Part shown: piece after piece, positions 1-7,012 of the stretch | Numbering within the stretch: the first letter of the stretch is position 1 | Layout: the number at the start of each line of letters is the position of its first letter | Assembly (NCBI RefSeq): GCF_052119585.1 | Contig: NZ_JBGQOJ010000029.1 | Coordinates: forward strand, 1-36,038 | Reading direction: 5' to 3' | DNA: 36,038 nucleotides | Source: JBGQOJ01 sp052119585 | Lineage (GTDB): Bacteria > Pseudomonadota > Alphaproteobacteria > Rhodobacterales > Rhodobacteraceae | Position numbers and translations under genes: made by a program | Notes under the pieces: model-generated | Databases searched by the model: none | Told to the model about the DNA's origin: nothing | What the model saw: only the letters and a program-made list of their open reading frames with translations

Positions 1-183
1 CAACGCTACGAGCGCGGCTCCATCGTCATCACCTCCAACCTGCCATTCGATGAATGGACCGAGGTCTTCGGCTCAGATCGTCTCACAGGCGCAATTCTGG
101 ATCGCCTGACCCATCACGTCCACACCCTCGAAATGAATGGCGAAAGCTTCCGGCTGCGCGAAAGCCGCAAAGCCCAAACCTGA
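1..183 (+). CDS. istB: IstB-like ATP-binding protein of an IS21-family element, 5' truncated by window edge
   Basis: An open frame runs in from base 1 and ends with TGA at 181-183, giving 60 C-terminal residues. The segment ERGSIVITSNLPFDEW followed by RLTGAILDRLTHH is the sensor and arginine-finger region typical of IstB, the AAA+ helper ATPase of IS21-type transposition. IstB works with the DDE transposase IstA to select and present target DNA. The start, Walker motifs and istA are outside the window. The frame ends normally, and the right end of the element follows 155 bp later, so this end of the IS looks intact. Confidence in the family is high. I cannot tell from the window whether the whole element is active. 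Confidence 0.85.
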   Translation, partial: QRYERGSIVITSNLPFDEWTEVFGSDRLTGAILDRLTHHVHTLEMNGESFRLRESRKAQT

Positions 184-287
184 ACTCCATAAACTCGGGA
201 TCAAAAGGGCTGGCCTGCGGCCAGCGCGCCTTGGCACGCGTCAGCTATATGGAAAGCAAGCGCGCCAAGGCGCCGCCCAAACCGAAA

Positions 288-332
288 ACTGGCCAATATC
301 TCTCCGGGAAACTGACCAATTTCCCACCGGGA
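288..332. repeat. Two 22-bp subterminal direct repeats of the IS21-type end
   Basis: Units at 288-309 and 311-332 match at about 18 of 22 positions. Both start ACTG[G/A]CCAAT and end CCGGGA, with a 23-bp period. Multiple subterminal repeats next to the terminus are a known feature of IS21 ends, where they act as transposase binding sites. The assignment of that role here is inference. Confidence 0.6.
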
Positions 333-338
333 TTGACA

Positions 339-720
339 CCGCCAACCTTCAAATCTTCAAAACACCAGATTCAGTCATAGCTCGTCATGTTCAAATGGGT
401 GGTGAATGGCCACAATGTTTGGTCGACGCCCAAGCGGCCTTCTTGCATGGGACGATCTTCAGGGGCACGCTGGAAAAATCAGGGGCGCGCTGGAAAAAGA
501 TGCGAGTGGTTTCGCCGAAGCCGTCCTGACGACGTTGAAGGGTCCGGCTGCACAGCTGCCCGTGCCCTACTACTTTCAAGATATCTGAGTGCATCGGCGC
601 ACCGAGCTCCGCCTGAAATAATGGCTATAGCCCGAAATGGTCCACCGTTGCCGAGAGCCAGACAAAAGCTTAGGTAAGAGAACTGAGAAACTTGGTGACA
701 AATTCGGTGACAAGTCGCAT
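339..720. other. Gene-poor stretch, probably decayed DNA between IS end and tRNA-Asn
   Basis: No frame here resembles a protein I recognise. The best short frame (406-588, 60 codons) has no convincing ribosome site and no domain. The stretch holds a tandem 20-bp repeat (460-499) and a pair of near-identical decamers, GGTGACAAAT and GGTGACAAGT, at 694-703 and 706-715. The position beside a tRNA gene and an IS suggests remnants of an integrated element, but this is inference. Confidence 0.4.
460..499. repeat. Tandem repeat, 2 x 20 bp
   Basis: CAGGGGCACGCTGGAAAAAT (460-479) is followed directly by a copy (480-499) that differs at two positions. The unit length is not a multiple of three, which argues against a selected coding repeat. 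Its function is unknown. It may be the footprint of a second, degraded insertion-sequence end. Confidence 0.6.
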
Positions 721-724
721 TTAC

Positions 725-748
725 GAAAAAACCCGCCGAGGCGGGTTC
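725..748 (-). terminator. Rho-independent terminator of the tRNA-Asn transcript
   Basis: Read on the minus strand this is AACCCGCC-TCG-GCGGGTT followed by TTTT, a compact GC-rich hairpin with a T run. It begins 33 bp after the 3' end of the tRNA-Asn gene and points the same way, so it almost certainly ends that transcript. Confidence 0.85.
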
Positions 749-780
749 TTGCGTAGCTTATTGATCTCATTGAGATTTTT

Positions 781-855
781 TGGCTCCGACGGTAGGGATC
801 GAACCTACGACCAATTGATTAACAGTCAACTGCTCTACCGCTGAGCTACGTCGGA
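781..855 (-). tRNA. tRNA-Asn (anticodon GTT)
   Basis: The minus strand reads TCCGACGTAGCTCAGCGGTA from 855. The anticodon arm contains CTGTTAA (anticodon GTT), the T arm is GGTTCGATCC, and the 3' strand CGTCGGA pairs fully with the 5' TCCGACG. A discriminator G and an encoded CCA end the gene at 781. The 75-nt length and all arms are canonical. A dedicated terminator follows. tRNA-Asn genes are frequent integration sites, and IS21 DNA lies about 440 bp past the 3' end. Confidence 0.97.
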
Positions 856-866
856 ACACTTGGGGC

Positions 867-896
867 GATATAGCAAGGGGGATTCCCCGCGTCCAG
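867..896 (-). promoter_or_regulatory. Candidate promoter for tRNA-Asn
   Basis: On the minus strand CTGGAC (891-896) is followed after 18 bp by TATATC (867-872). The latter ends 11 bp before the mature tRNA 5' end. The -35 match is partial and the spacer is one base long, so this is only a candidate. Confidence 0.35.
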
Positions 897-935
897 AGGC
901 TTTTGAACTTTCTTGCAGAAAACTTCGAAACTTTT

Positions 936-1859
936 TCACAGGCGGGAAAAACGGGCGGTTGTCGACAGCGGGCCTTGCCGAAAGACAAGGTTTCTGTGTT
1001 CCAAATCAATGAGATGGGCAAAGACGTTCCGCATTGCCGCCGGCAGGAGGGCGGGGTTGATATCGGTATAAACTTTGTGGGTCAGGCTGGCGGCCGTGCC
1101 GCAGCCGCTGTCCAGCGCATCAAGGATCTGCGCCTCGCGAGACTTGCGGTGGGCGATCAGCCAGTGCAGCCGCTGCGCGGGGTCGGTGACGGGCGCACCG
1201 TGGCCTGCATGAAAGACCCGTGCGGGCACCCGTGTCAGCCGTTCGCAGGACGCCATGAACGCGGTCAGGTCGCCGTCGGGGGGCGAGACCAGCGAACTGG
1301 CCCAGCCCATCACGTGGTCGCCGGTGAACACTGTGTCGCCCATGGCGAAGGACAGGTGGTTGCCGAAATGGCCGGGGGTCCAAAGGGCGGTCAGCGACCA
1401 GTCTTCCCCGGACACGGTCTGTGTGTCAAAAAGCAGATCGTCGGGTGCGAAATCCGCATCCACGCCTTCGCCGCCCCCCGCAAGGCCATCCTTGGCCAGC
1501 TGTCGCATCACGGCGCTTCGACCTGCGTCGCTGGTGCCATAGGCCAGCACCGGCGCGCCTGTGATCTGCGACAGGGGGCGGGCAAGGGGCGAATGGTCGA
1601 GGTGGCTGTGGGTCACGAAGATATGAGTCACGGTTTCGGCTTTGACCGCGTCAAGGATCGCAGCCAGATGCGCCTTTGACAGCGGGCCGGGGTCAATCAC
1701 CGCCACGCGGCCGCGCCCGACGATATATGTGTTTGTGCCGCGATAGGTCATGGGCGAGGGGTTGGGTGCCAGAATGCGCCGCACGCCGCCACCAAGATCC
1801 TCGGCGATGCCGACGGGTGGGTCAAACACGGGCGGGTTGAAATCGTCAAAGGCTTGCAT
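936..1859 (-). CDS. MBL-fold metallo-hydrolase (LACTB2-like)
   Basis: This 307-aa protein has the metallo-beta-lactamase fold signature THSHLDHS at about residues 82-89, the HxHxDH dinuclear metal site. Further metal-ligand regions are WTPGHFGNHLSF, TGDHVMGW and FHAGHG. The C-terminal extension of about 90 residues resembles the winged-helix tail of LACTB2-like hydrolases, as does the N-terminal NPSPMTYRGTNTYIVG. These enzymes hydrolyse thioesters, phosphodiesters or related bonds in the cytoplasm, and the substrate here cannot be read from sequence. There is no signal peptide. The gene starts with ATG at 1859 and is divergent from the histidine kinase gene, with only 43 bp between the two starts. 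The family call is firm and the substrate is unknown. Confidence 0.88.
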   Translation of the reverse strand: MQAFDDFNPPVFDPPVGIAEDLGGGVRRILAPNPSPMTYRGTNTYIVGRGRVAVIDPGPLSKAHLAAILDAVKAETVTHIFVTHSHLDHSPLARPLSQITGAPVLAYGTSDAGRSAVMRQLAKDGLAGGGEGVDADFAPDDLLFDTQTVSGEDWSLTALWTPGHFGNHLSFAMGDTVFTGDHVMGWASSLVSPPDGDLTAFMASCERLTRVPARVFHAGHGAPVTDPAQRLHWLIAHRKSREAQILDALDSGCGTAASLTHKVYTDINPALLPAAMRNVFAHLIDLEHRNLVFRQGPLSTTARFSRL

Positions 1860-1902
1860 GAATTGGCTTTCTCTCGAGGCTGGGCACGGCTACCCTTTTG
1901 GC

Positions 1903-3222
1903 ATGTTTTTCACCTGGCTCAAACGCTATCTGCCGCGCAGCCTTTACGGGCGGGCGGCGCTTATCTTGTTGGTTCCTGTCGTCACCCTGCAATTGGCGGT
2001 GACGATCGTGTTCATCCAGCGCCACTTCGAGGATGTGACCCGCCAGATGACCCGCAATCTGGTGCTGGACCTGAAATATGTGCAGCAGCTCGTCGATGGG
2101 TCCGCGACCGTCGAAGAGGCGCGAACCCGCCTGTCGGCGCTTGAGGTGCCGCTGGCGTTGACCCTGCGCCTGCCTTCGGACGAACCCGCAGGCAACGCCA
2201 GAGAGTTCTATGATCTGTCCGGCAAAACCGTGATCACCAGCTTTGCAACCTATCTGCCAGAGGTCCGCGCGGTCGATCTGGTCCGTGATCCGCGCGGCGT
2301 TCATCTGCGGCTGGCAACGGATTTCGGCGATTTGGAGGCACATTTCGCCCGCAACCGCGTGTCTGCCGCGAACCCGCATCAATTGTTGGTGCTGACGATC
2401 TTTCTGGCCTTCCTGATGACGGTGGTTTCGTTCATCTTCTTGCGCAACCAACTGCGCCCGATCAAGCGCCTGGCCTCGGCGGCGGAGTCGTTCGGGCGTG
2501 GGCGGGCTGATCCGTTCCGCCCCTCTGGCGCGACCGAGGTGCGGGCGGCGGGCCATGCATTTCTGGATATGCGCGCCCGGATCGAGCGGCAGATAGAGCA
2601 GCGCACCCTGATGTTGTCCGGGGTCAGCCATGATCTGCGCACACCGCTGACCCGCCTGACGCTGGGCCTGTCGATGATGGACGAGGACGAGGATGTAAAG
2701 GCGCTGAAGCAGGATGTCAGGGACATGCAGCGCCTGTTGGACGAATTCCTGGCCTATGCGCGGGGCGATGCGCTGGAGGCGACGGAAATGGTCGATCCGG
2801 TGGCGCTTGCCCGCCATGTGGTCGAGGCGGGCATGCGGGCGGAACTGCCGGTGACACTGGGCTGTGTGACTGGCGGGGGCGAGGCGCTGATGCGGCCCGC
2901 CGCGATCACGCGGGCCCTGGAAAATCTGATCGGCAACGCGGTGCGCTATGGCAGCCGTGCGCGGGTTGGCGTGGCGGTGCTGGACCGCTCGATCCGCTTT
3001 ACTGTCGAGGATGACGGGCCGGGCATTCCCGAAGACCGGCGCGAAGAGGCGCTGAAGCCCTTCACAAGGCTGGAGCCGGCGCGCAACCAGAACCGCACCA
3101 CCGGCGTGGGCCTGGGCCTGTCGATCACCGCCGATATCGCGCGGGGGCATGGCGGGACGCTGCGGCTTGGCGAAAGCGAGGATCTGGGGGGGCTCAAGGC
3201 CGATCTGGTGATTGCGCGGTAG
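1903..3222 (+). CDS. EnvZ-like two-component sensor histidine kinase
   Basis: The protein is 439 aa from the ATG at 1903. This start gives a normal N-terminus, MFFTWLKRYLPRSLYGRAAL, ahead of the first membrane helix. In-frame codons further upstream would overlap the divergent gene and are rejected. Order of parts: TM1 at about 16-36, a periplasmic region of about 120 residues, TM2 at about 157-178, and a HAMP domain. HisKA follows with phospho-acceptor His243 in SHDLRTPLTRLTLGLS. The HATPase has an N box (ENLIGNAVRYG), G1 (DDGPGIP) and G2 (GVGLGLSI). It resembles the EnvZ group, which phosphorylates OmpR-type regulators in response to envelope or osmotic cues. No response regulator gene lies next to it, so its partner must be encoded elsewhere. 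The signal is unknown. Confidence 0.9.
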   Translation: MFFTWLKRYLPRSLYGRAALILLVPVVTLQLAVTIVFIQRHFEDVTRQMTRNLVLDLKYVQQLVDGSATVEEARTRLSALEVPLALTLRLPSDEPAGNAREFYDLSGKTVITSFATYLPEVRAVDLVRDPRGVHLRLATDFGDLEAHFARNRVSAANPHQLLVLTIFLAFLMTVVSFIFLRNQLRPIKRLASAAESFGRGRADPFRPSGATEVRAAGHAFLDMRARIERQIEQRTLMLSGVSHDLRTPLTRLTLGLSMMDEDEDVKALKQDVRDMQRLLDEFLAYARGDALEATEMVDPVALARHVVEAGMRAELPVTLGCVTGGGEALMRPAAITRALENLIGNAVRYGSRARVGVAVLDRSIRFTVEDDGPGIPEDRREEALKPFTRLEPARNQNRTTGVGLGLSITADIARGHGGTLRLGESEDLGGLKADLVIAR

Positions 3223-3262
3223 CGACTGCGCACTAAGACTCCGCCAAATAAAAAAGGCGGAT

Positions 3263-3339
3263 TGGTAGGCCCGGAGGGACTCGAACCCCCAACCAAAGCG
3301 TTATGAGCGCTCTGCTCTAACCAATTGAGCTACAGGCCC
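3263..3339 (-). tRNA. tRNA with CAT anticodon: elongator tRNA-Met or tRNA-Ile2
   Basis: The minus strand from 3339 reads GGGCCTGTAGCTCAATTGGT, with anticodon loop CTCATAA, T arm GGGTTCGAGTCCC, A73 and an encoded CCA ending at 3263 (77 nt). The acceptor pairs include a G-U at 1-72 and a U-G at 6-67. It lacks the initiator features (no C1-A72 mismatch). A CAT anticodon can be elongator Met, or isoleucine after TilS lysidine modification. Sequence alone does not let me choose between them. Confidence 0.93.
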
Positions 3340-3349
3340 GCCGGTGCAC

Positions 3350-3378
3350 TGCCTAGTGCCGTGGCGCGTGGCGGTCAA
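3350..3378 (-). promoter_or_regulatory. Promoter of the CAT tRNA gene
   Basis: The minus strand reads TTGACC (3373-3378), a 17-bp spacer, then TAGGCA (3350-3355). The -10 ends 10 bp before the mature tRNA 5' end, so the transcript would start a few bases upstream of it. The same TTGAC(A/C)-N17-TAGGCA pattern occurs upstream of bamA. Confidence 0.55.
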
Positions 3379-3418
3379 GACGGGTTTTAAATTGCTCCGC
3401 TGTCGGACTTTGAGGTGT

Positions 3419-3474
3419 CCCGCACACCGGCCATGAATTCAGCGCAGGTGCACGGGAATAATCCGGTGTGCGGG
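3419..3474. repeat. 12-bp perfect inverted repeat downstream of ssb
   Basis: CCCGCACACCGG (3419-3430) and CCGGTGTGCGGG (3463-3474) are perfect reverse complements separated by 32 bp. The pair starts 7 bp after the ssb stop codon, on the transcribed side. It could form a stable hairpin ending or protecting the ssb transcript, but no T run follows, so it is not a standard intrinsic terminator. Confidence 0.6.
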
Positions 3475-3480
3475 CCCGTC

Positions 3481-3993
3481 CTAGAACGGAATGTCGTCGT
3501 CGATATCGTTGGACGGTGCGCCGCCACCACCGGAACCGCCGCCATAACCGCCGCCGCTGCCCGAAGACGGGCCGCTGTCATAGCTGCGGTCATCGGGCAT
3601 ATAGCCACCGTCGCCGCCGCCGCCACGCGAACCACCGCTGTCGCGGCCATCCAGAAGCGTCAGCTCGCCGCGGTAGGGGCGCAGCACGACTTCCGTCGAG
3701 TATTTGTCCTGACCCGATGCGTCCTGCCATTTGCGGGTTTCCAGTTGGCCCTCGATATAAACCTTGGACCCTTTCTTCAGGTATTGCTCTGCGATCTTGG
3801 CCAAAGGTTCGGAAAAAATCGCGACAGAATGCCATTCGGTCCGCTCTTTGCGTTCACCGGTCTGGCGGTCTTTCCAGCTTTCAGAGGTTGCGATGCGCAG
3901 ATTGCACACCTTGCCACCGTTCTGGAATGTCCGCACTTCGGGGTCGCGACCCAGGTTGCCAACGATAATTACCTTGTTCACCGAGCCTGCCAT
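3481..3993 (-). CDS. ssb: Single-stranded DNA-binding protein
   Basis: This is a 170-aa protein. The N-terminal OB fold (about 1-115) starts MAGSVNKVIIVGNLGRDPEV and contains WHSVAIF and KGSKVYIEGQLETRKW, the typical SSB core. A Gly/Ser/Asp-rich disordered linker follows. The tail ends DDDIPF, the acidic tip that recruits repair and replication partners. SSB coats single-stranded DNA as a tetramer during replication, recombination and repair. The start at 3993 is preceded on the minus strand by AGGAGG at good distance. The gene diverges from the lytic transglycosylase gene. I looked for a LexA box in the 218-bp upstream region and did not find a convincing one. Confidence 0.97.
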   Translation of the reverse strand: MAGSVNKVIIVGNLGRDPEVRTFQNGGKVCNLRIATSESWKDRQTGERKERTEWHSVAIFSEPLAKIAEQYLKKGSKVYIEGQLETRKWQDASGQDKYSTEVVLRPYRGELTLLDGRDSGGSRGGGGDGGYMPDDRSYDSGPSSGSGGGYGGGSGGGGAPSNDIDDDIPF

Positions 3994-4211
3994 CCGGTCC
4001 TCCTGTCGATTCTGACTGTAACTGTTCCCAGCGTTACACCATCCTTGATTGGTTAATTAAAGCCTTAAATGGGCGGTCCCGACGTGCGATTACCTGACGC
4101 AAAGGGGTAAAGGCCTGCTAAAAAGGATAAGGCGGGCGGATTTGAGCGGAAGGGATGGCAGCAATAGAATTTTAAGCTATAGTTTTTCAGGAGTTTGAAC
4201 GGGGCGGATTG

Positions 4212-4808
4212 ATGAAGCGATTTCTGGGGGCGGCGGTTCTGGTCGCAACGGCTTTTCCGGGCGGCACATACGCCGAAGGGCTGAACCTTTCGACAAAATC
4301 TTCGCGCGCGACTTTGTTTCGCTCGCAGACCAGCGTTCTGGATGGTCGCGCGGCAAAGCAATATGCGAATTCGGTGCGGCTTCAGCCGCCGTCGGTCGTG
4401 ACGCCGGGCAGTTCGGCCAGCGTGCCGAATTACAGGGGCAAGTATCGCGGCGAGTATCTGGAAACGGCCCGCGCTGCGGCCCGCAAGCATGGCGTTCCCG
4501 AGGATCTGTTCCTGCGGCTTGTCCAGCAGGAATCCGGTTGGAACCCGCGGGCGAAATCCAACAAGGGCGCAATCGGGCTGGCGCAGTTGATGCCGGGAAC
4601 GGCACGTCGGCTGGGCGTGGACCCGCATAATCCGCGCCAGAACCTTGAAGGCGGCGCGCGGTATCTGGCGACGCAATACCGGACCTTCAAAAGCTGGCGT
4701 CTGGCACTGGCCGCCTATAACGCGGGGCCGGGTGCCGTTGAAAAGCACGGCGGCGTGCCCCCTTACAAAGAGACCCGCAATTACGTGAAGGTCATCTGGG
4801 GCAGCTAG
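4212..4808 (+). CDS. Secreted lytic transglycosylase, SLT domain
   Basis: The protein is 198 aa from the ATG at 4212. A TTG one codon earlier is possible but unnecessary. Residues 1-22 (MKRFLGAAVLVATAFPGGTYA) look like a Sec signal peptide. A low-complexity linker follows, then an SLT/goose-lysozyme-like domain at about 85-198. The catalytic glutamate is Glu107 in QQESGWNP. The other family motifs are present: KGAIGLAQLMPGTA, LEGGARYLATQ and LALAAYNAGPGAVEKHGG. Such enzymes cleave the MurNAc-GlcNAc bond of periplasmic peptidoglycan to leave 1,6-anhydro ends. The protein is short, about the size of minimal SLT proteins, with no LysM or other binding module. A 7-bp GC hairpin (4820-4839) lies just past its stop. 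Confidence 0.9.
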   Translation: MKRFLGAAVLVATAFPGGTYAEGLNLSTKSSRATLFRSQTSVLDGRAAKQYANSVRLQPPSVVTPGSSASVPNYRGKYRGEYLETARAAARKHGVPEDLFLRLVQQESGWNPRAKSNKGAIGLAQLMPGTARRLGVDPHNPRQNLEGGARYLATQYRTFKSWRLALAAYNAGPGAVEKHGGVPPYKETRNYVKVIWGS

Positions 4809-4860
4809 GCCGCCTTTTTCGCGCCTGGTCAAAGGCGCGCGTGCCGCGCGGGGTTTTCTT

Positions 4861-4897
4861 GCGCTTCGCGCGAGGATATTTAAGCCAAAAAGAAAGG
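4861..4897 (+). repeat. Recurrent 3'-end element, copy 1
   Basis: A small GC palindrome (GCGCTTCGCGC) is followed by GAGGATATTT and AAGCCAAAAAGAA. It lies between the convergent ends of the transglycosylase gene and the ABC ATPase gene. As read from the ATPase gene on the minus strand it begins 18 bp after the stop codon. It matches copies near 25331, 25388, 32567, 35738 and 35768. Confidence 0.6.
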
Positions 4898-4915
4898 CAA
4901 GGCCGCGACGGGCGG

Positions 4916-7000
4916 CTATTGCGCCGCGATTTTGATTACGGGGTCCATGTTTGCCAATTCAGCGTCGGACAGATGGCATTTGATCTGATGGCCCGCGACG
5001 ATGGTCTTTTGCAATGGCACGTCGGTCTCGCAGAGGTTTCCCGGCACCCGCGATTTCCAGCCGCAGCGCGTCTGGAACGGGCAGCCTGTGGGTGGGTTCA
5101 TCGCCGAAGGAATATCGCCTTCGAGGACGACATGCTTTTTCTTGACCGAGGTGTCGGCGATGGGAACCGCGGACAGCAGCGCCTCTGTATAAGGGTGGTA
5201 GGGCGGGCTGAACACCTGATCGGTCGTGCCAATTTCCACCACGTGGCCAAGATACATAACCATAACGCGATCAGCAAGATAGCGGACGATGCTAAGGTCG
5301 TGGCTGATGAAGAGAAGGGTGGTTTTGTTGACCCTCTGGATTTCCATCAGCAGGTCTGTGACCGCCGCCTGAACCGAAACATCCAGCGCCGAGACCGGCT
5401 CGTCCGCCACAACGATCCGCGCGTCGCCGGCAAAGGCGCGCGCGATGCCGACGCGCTGTTTTTGCCCGCCCGACAGTTGGCGCGGCATCCGGTTGGCAAA
5501 GGCGCGGGGCAATTTGACCAGATCCAGCAGTTCCAACATGCGGGTATTCCGGTCAGCTTCGGTTTTGCCGACCTTGAAGATTTCAAGCGCACGGATGATC
5601 TGGCGGCCCACGGTCATCGAGGGGTTCAGGGTGTCGAAGGGGTTCTGGAACACCATCTGGATGTTCGAGACGGTGCTGGTCGAGCGGTCCTCGATCCGTG
5701 TGTTCTGGATTTCGTTGCCGTCCAGAAGGATCGTGCCCTCGGTTGCTGTTTCCAGCCCCATCAGCACCTTGGCGAGGGTGGATTTGCCGCAGCCGGATTC
5801 GCCCACGATGGCCAGCGTTTCGGATTCGCGCGCCTCGAAGCTGAGGGTCTCGTTGGCCTTGACCACCTTCTTGTCGCCGCCGCCAAACAGGGCGTTCGCC
5901 GCCACCTCGTAGTATTTCTTGAGGTTGTCGATCTTCAGAACCACTGGCCCGATCTCTGCCTTGTCCTTTTTCCCGGACGCGGCAATCGGGGCGTTCCAGT
6001 CGATGTCATCAATCCGCAGACAGCGCGAGCGGTGGCGGTCGTCGCCCTTGATGCGATTCATCGGGATGTTGGCGGTATTGCAGACACCGTCGACGAAATA
6101 ATCGCAGCGCGGGCCAAAGTTACAGCCCTTCGGGCGTTCATGCGGCAGGGGGAAATTGCCGGGAATGGCCACCAGCGGGCGGTCGTTCTTATTCGCGCCG
6201 GGCAGCGGGATCGAGCGGAACAGCGCCTGCGTATAGGGGTGCTGCATCTTGTCGAAGACATCCTCGATGCTGCCGGTTTCCACCGCCTCGCCGGAATACA
6301 TCACGCAAAGCCGGTCGCAGGTTTCCAGCACCAGACCAAGGTTGTGGCTGATGAACAGCATGGATGTGCCGTATTTCTTGCCCAGATCCTTGACCAGATC
6401 GACGATGCCCGCCTCGACCGTCACGTCAAGCGCGGTAGTCGGCTCGTCCAGGATCAGCAGCGAGGGTTTCGACATCAGCGCCATCGCGATCACGATGCGC
6501 TGTTGCTGGCCGCCGGACAATTGGTGCGGGTAGGCTTTCATCATCCGTTCGGGATCGGGGAGCCGCACGTCGGTCACCACTTGCAGGGCAAGGGCATAGG
6601 CATCTGCCTTTGACGCGCCTTCGTGGATCATCGGCACTTCCATCAGCTGTTGGCCGATCTTCATCGCGGGGTTCAGCGAGGCCATCGGTTCCTGATAGAT
6701 CATCGCGATCTCGGAGCCACGCAGGTCGCGCAGCTCTTCGGGGGACATCAACCCAAGGTCGCGGCCCTTGAACTTGATCGTGCCGCCCACAACGCGGCCA
6801 TTCACGCCAAGATCCTGCATGACCCCCAGCGCCACGGTGGACTTTCCGCAACCGGATTCGCCCACAAGGCCCATTGCCTCGCCGCGCTGCACCGTGCAGG
6901 AGAAATCCATCACCGCAGGTATTTCGCGGGTGCGGGTGAAAAAGCTGATCGACAGGGTGTCGATTTCAAGGATCGGGCCGTCATAGTCCCATTTTGCCAT
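4916..7000 (-). CDS. Fused double ATPase of a Dpp/Opp-type ABC importer (DppD-DppF fusion)
   Basis: The 694-aa protein holds two complete ABC ATPase domains. The first (about 8-260) has Walker A GESGCGKS at 47-54, signature LSGGQQQR and Walker B LLILDEPTTALD. The second (about 335-600) has a second GESGCGKS, LSGGQKQR and IVVADEPVSALD. Each is followed by an oligopeptide-transporter C-terminal Cys motif (GCNFGPRC and GCPFQTRC), as in DppD/DppF and OppD/OppF. All catalytic motifs of both halves are present, so both are probably active. It powers import through the two permeases just upstream, 12 bp away in the same direction. Fusion into one chain is common in this group. The start at 7000 has AAGGAA upstream. 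The substrate is likely a peptide, but opines, sugars or nickel chelates are also handled by this family. Confidence 0.93.
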   Translation of the reverse strand: MAKWDYDGPILEIDTLSISFFTRTREIPAVMDFSCTVQRGEAMGLVGESGCGKSTVALGVMQDLGVNGRVVGGTIKFKGRDLGLMSPEELRDLRGSEIAMIYQEPMASLNPAMKIGQQLMEVPMIHEGASKADAYALALQVVTDVRLPDPERMMKAYPHQLSGGQQQRIVIAMALMSKPSLLILDEPTTALDVTVEAGIVDLVKDLGKKYGTSMLFISHNLGLVLETCDRLCVMYSGEAVETGSIEDVFDKMQHPYTQALFRSIPLPGANKNDRPLVAIPGNFPLPHERPKGCNFGPRCDYFVDGVCNTANIPMNRIKGDDRHRSRCLRIDDIDWNAPIAASGKKDKAEIGPVVLKIDNLKKYYEVAANALFGGGDKKVVKANETLSFEARESETLAIVGESGCGKSTLAKVLMGLETATEGTILLDGNEIQNTRIEDRSTSTVSNIQMVFQNPFDTLNPSMTVGRQIIRALEIFKVGKTEADRNTRMLELLDLVKLPRAFANRMPRQLSGGQKQRVGIARAFAGDARIVVADEPVSALDVSVQAAVTDLLMEIQRVNKTTLLFISHDLSIVRYLADRVMVMYLGHVVEIGTTDQVFSPPYHPYTEALLSAVPIADTSVKKKHVVLEGDIPSAMNPPTGCPFQTRCGWKSRVPGNLCETDVPLQKTIVAGHQIKCHLSDAELANMDPVIKIAAQ

Positions 7001-7012
7001 GATATCAGTTCC

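Larger units (their letters stand above)
1..338 (+). mobile_element. Right portion and right end of an IS21-family insertion sequence
   Basis: After the istB stop the sequence carries two similar 22-bp units and ends in CGGGATTGACA at 328-338. Read inward from the end this begins TGTCAATCCCGG, which fits the TGT...ACA ends of IS21-family elements. I place the right end at 338, accurate to a few bases because the left end and target duplication are not visible. The 100 bp between the istB stop and the repeats is non-coding. Confidence 0.65.

Noticed and set aside
406..588. 60-codon ORF in the relic region
   Set aside because: It contains the non-triplet tandem repeat, has no ribosome site and no recognisable similarity.
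1750..1902. 51-codon N-terminal extension of the histidine kinase
   Set aside because: It overlaps the divergent hydrolase gene, and the kinase begins naturally with a short cytoplasmic segment and TM1 from 1903.
3994..4211. Possible LexA (SOS) box upstream of ssb, GTTCCCAGCGTTAC
   Set aside because: The half-site spacing does not fit the alphaproteobacterial GTTC-N7-GTTC pattern.
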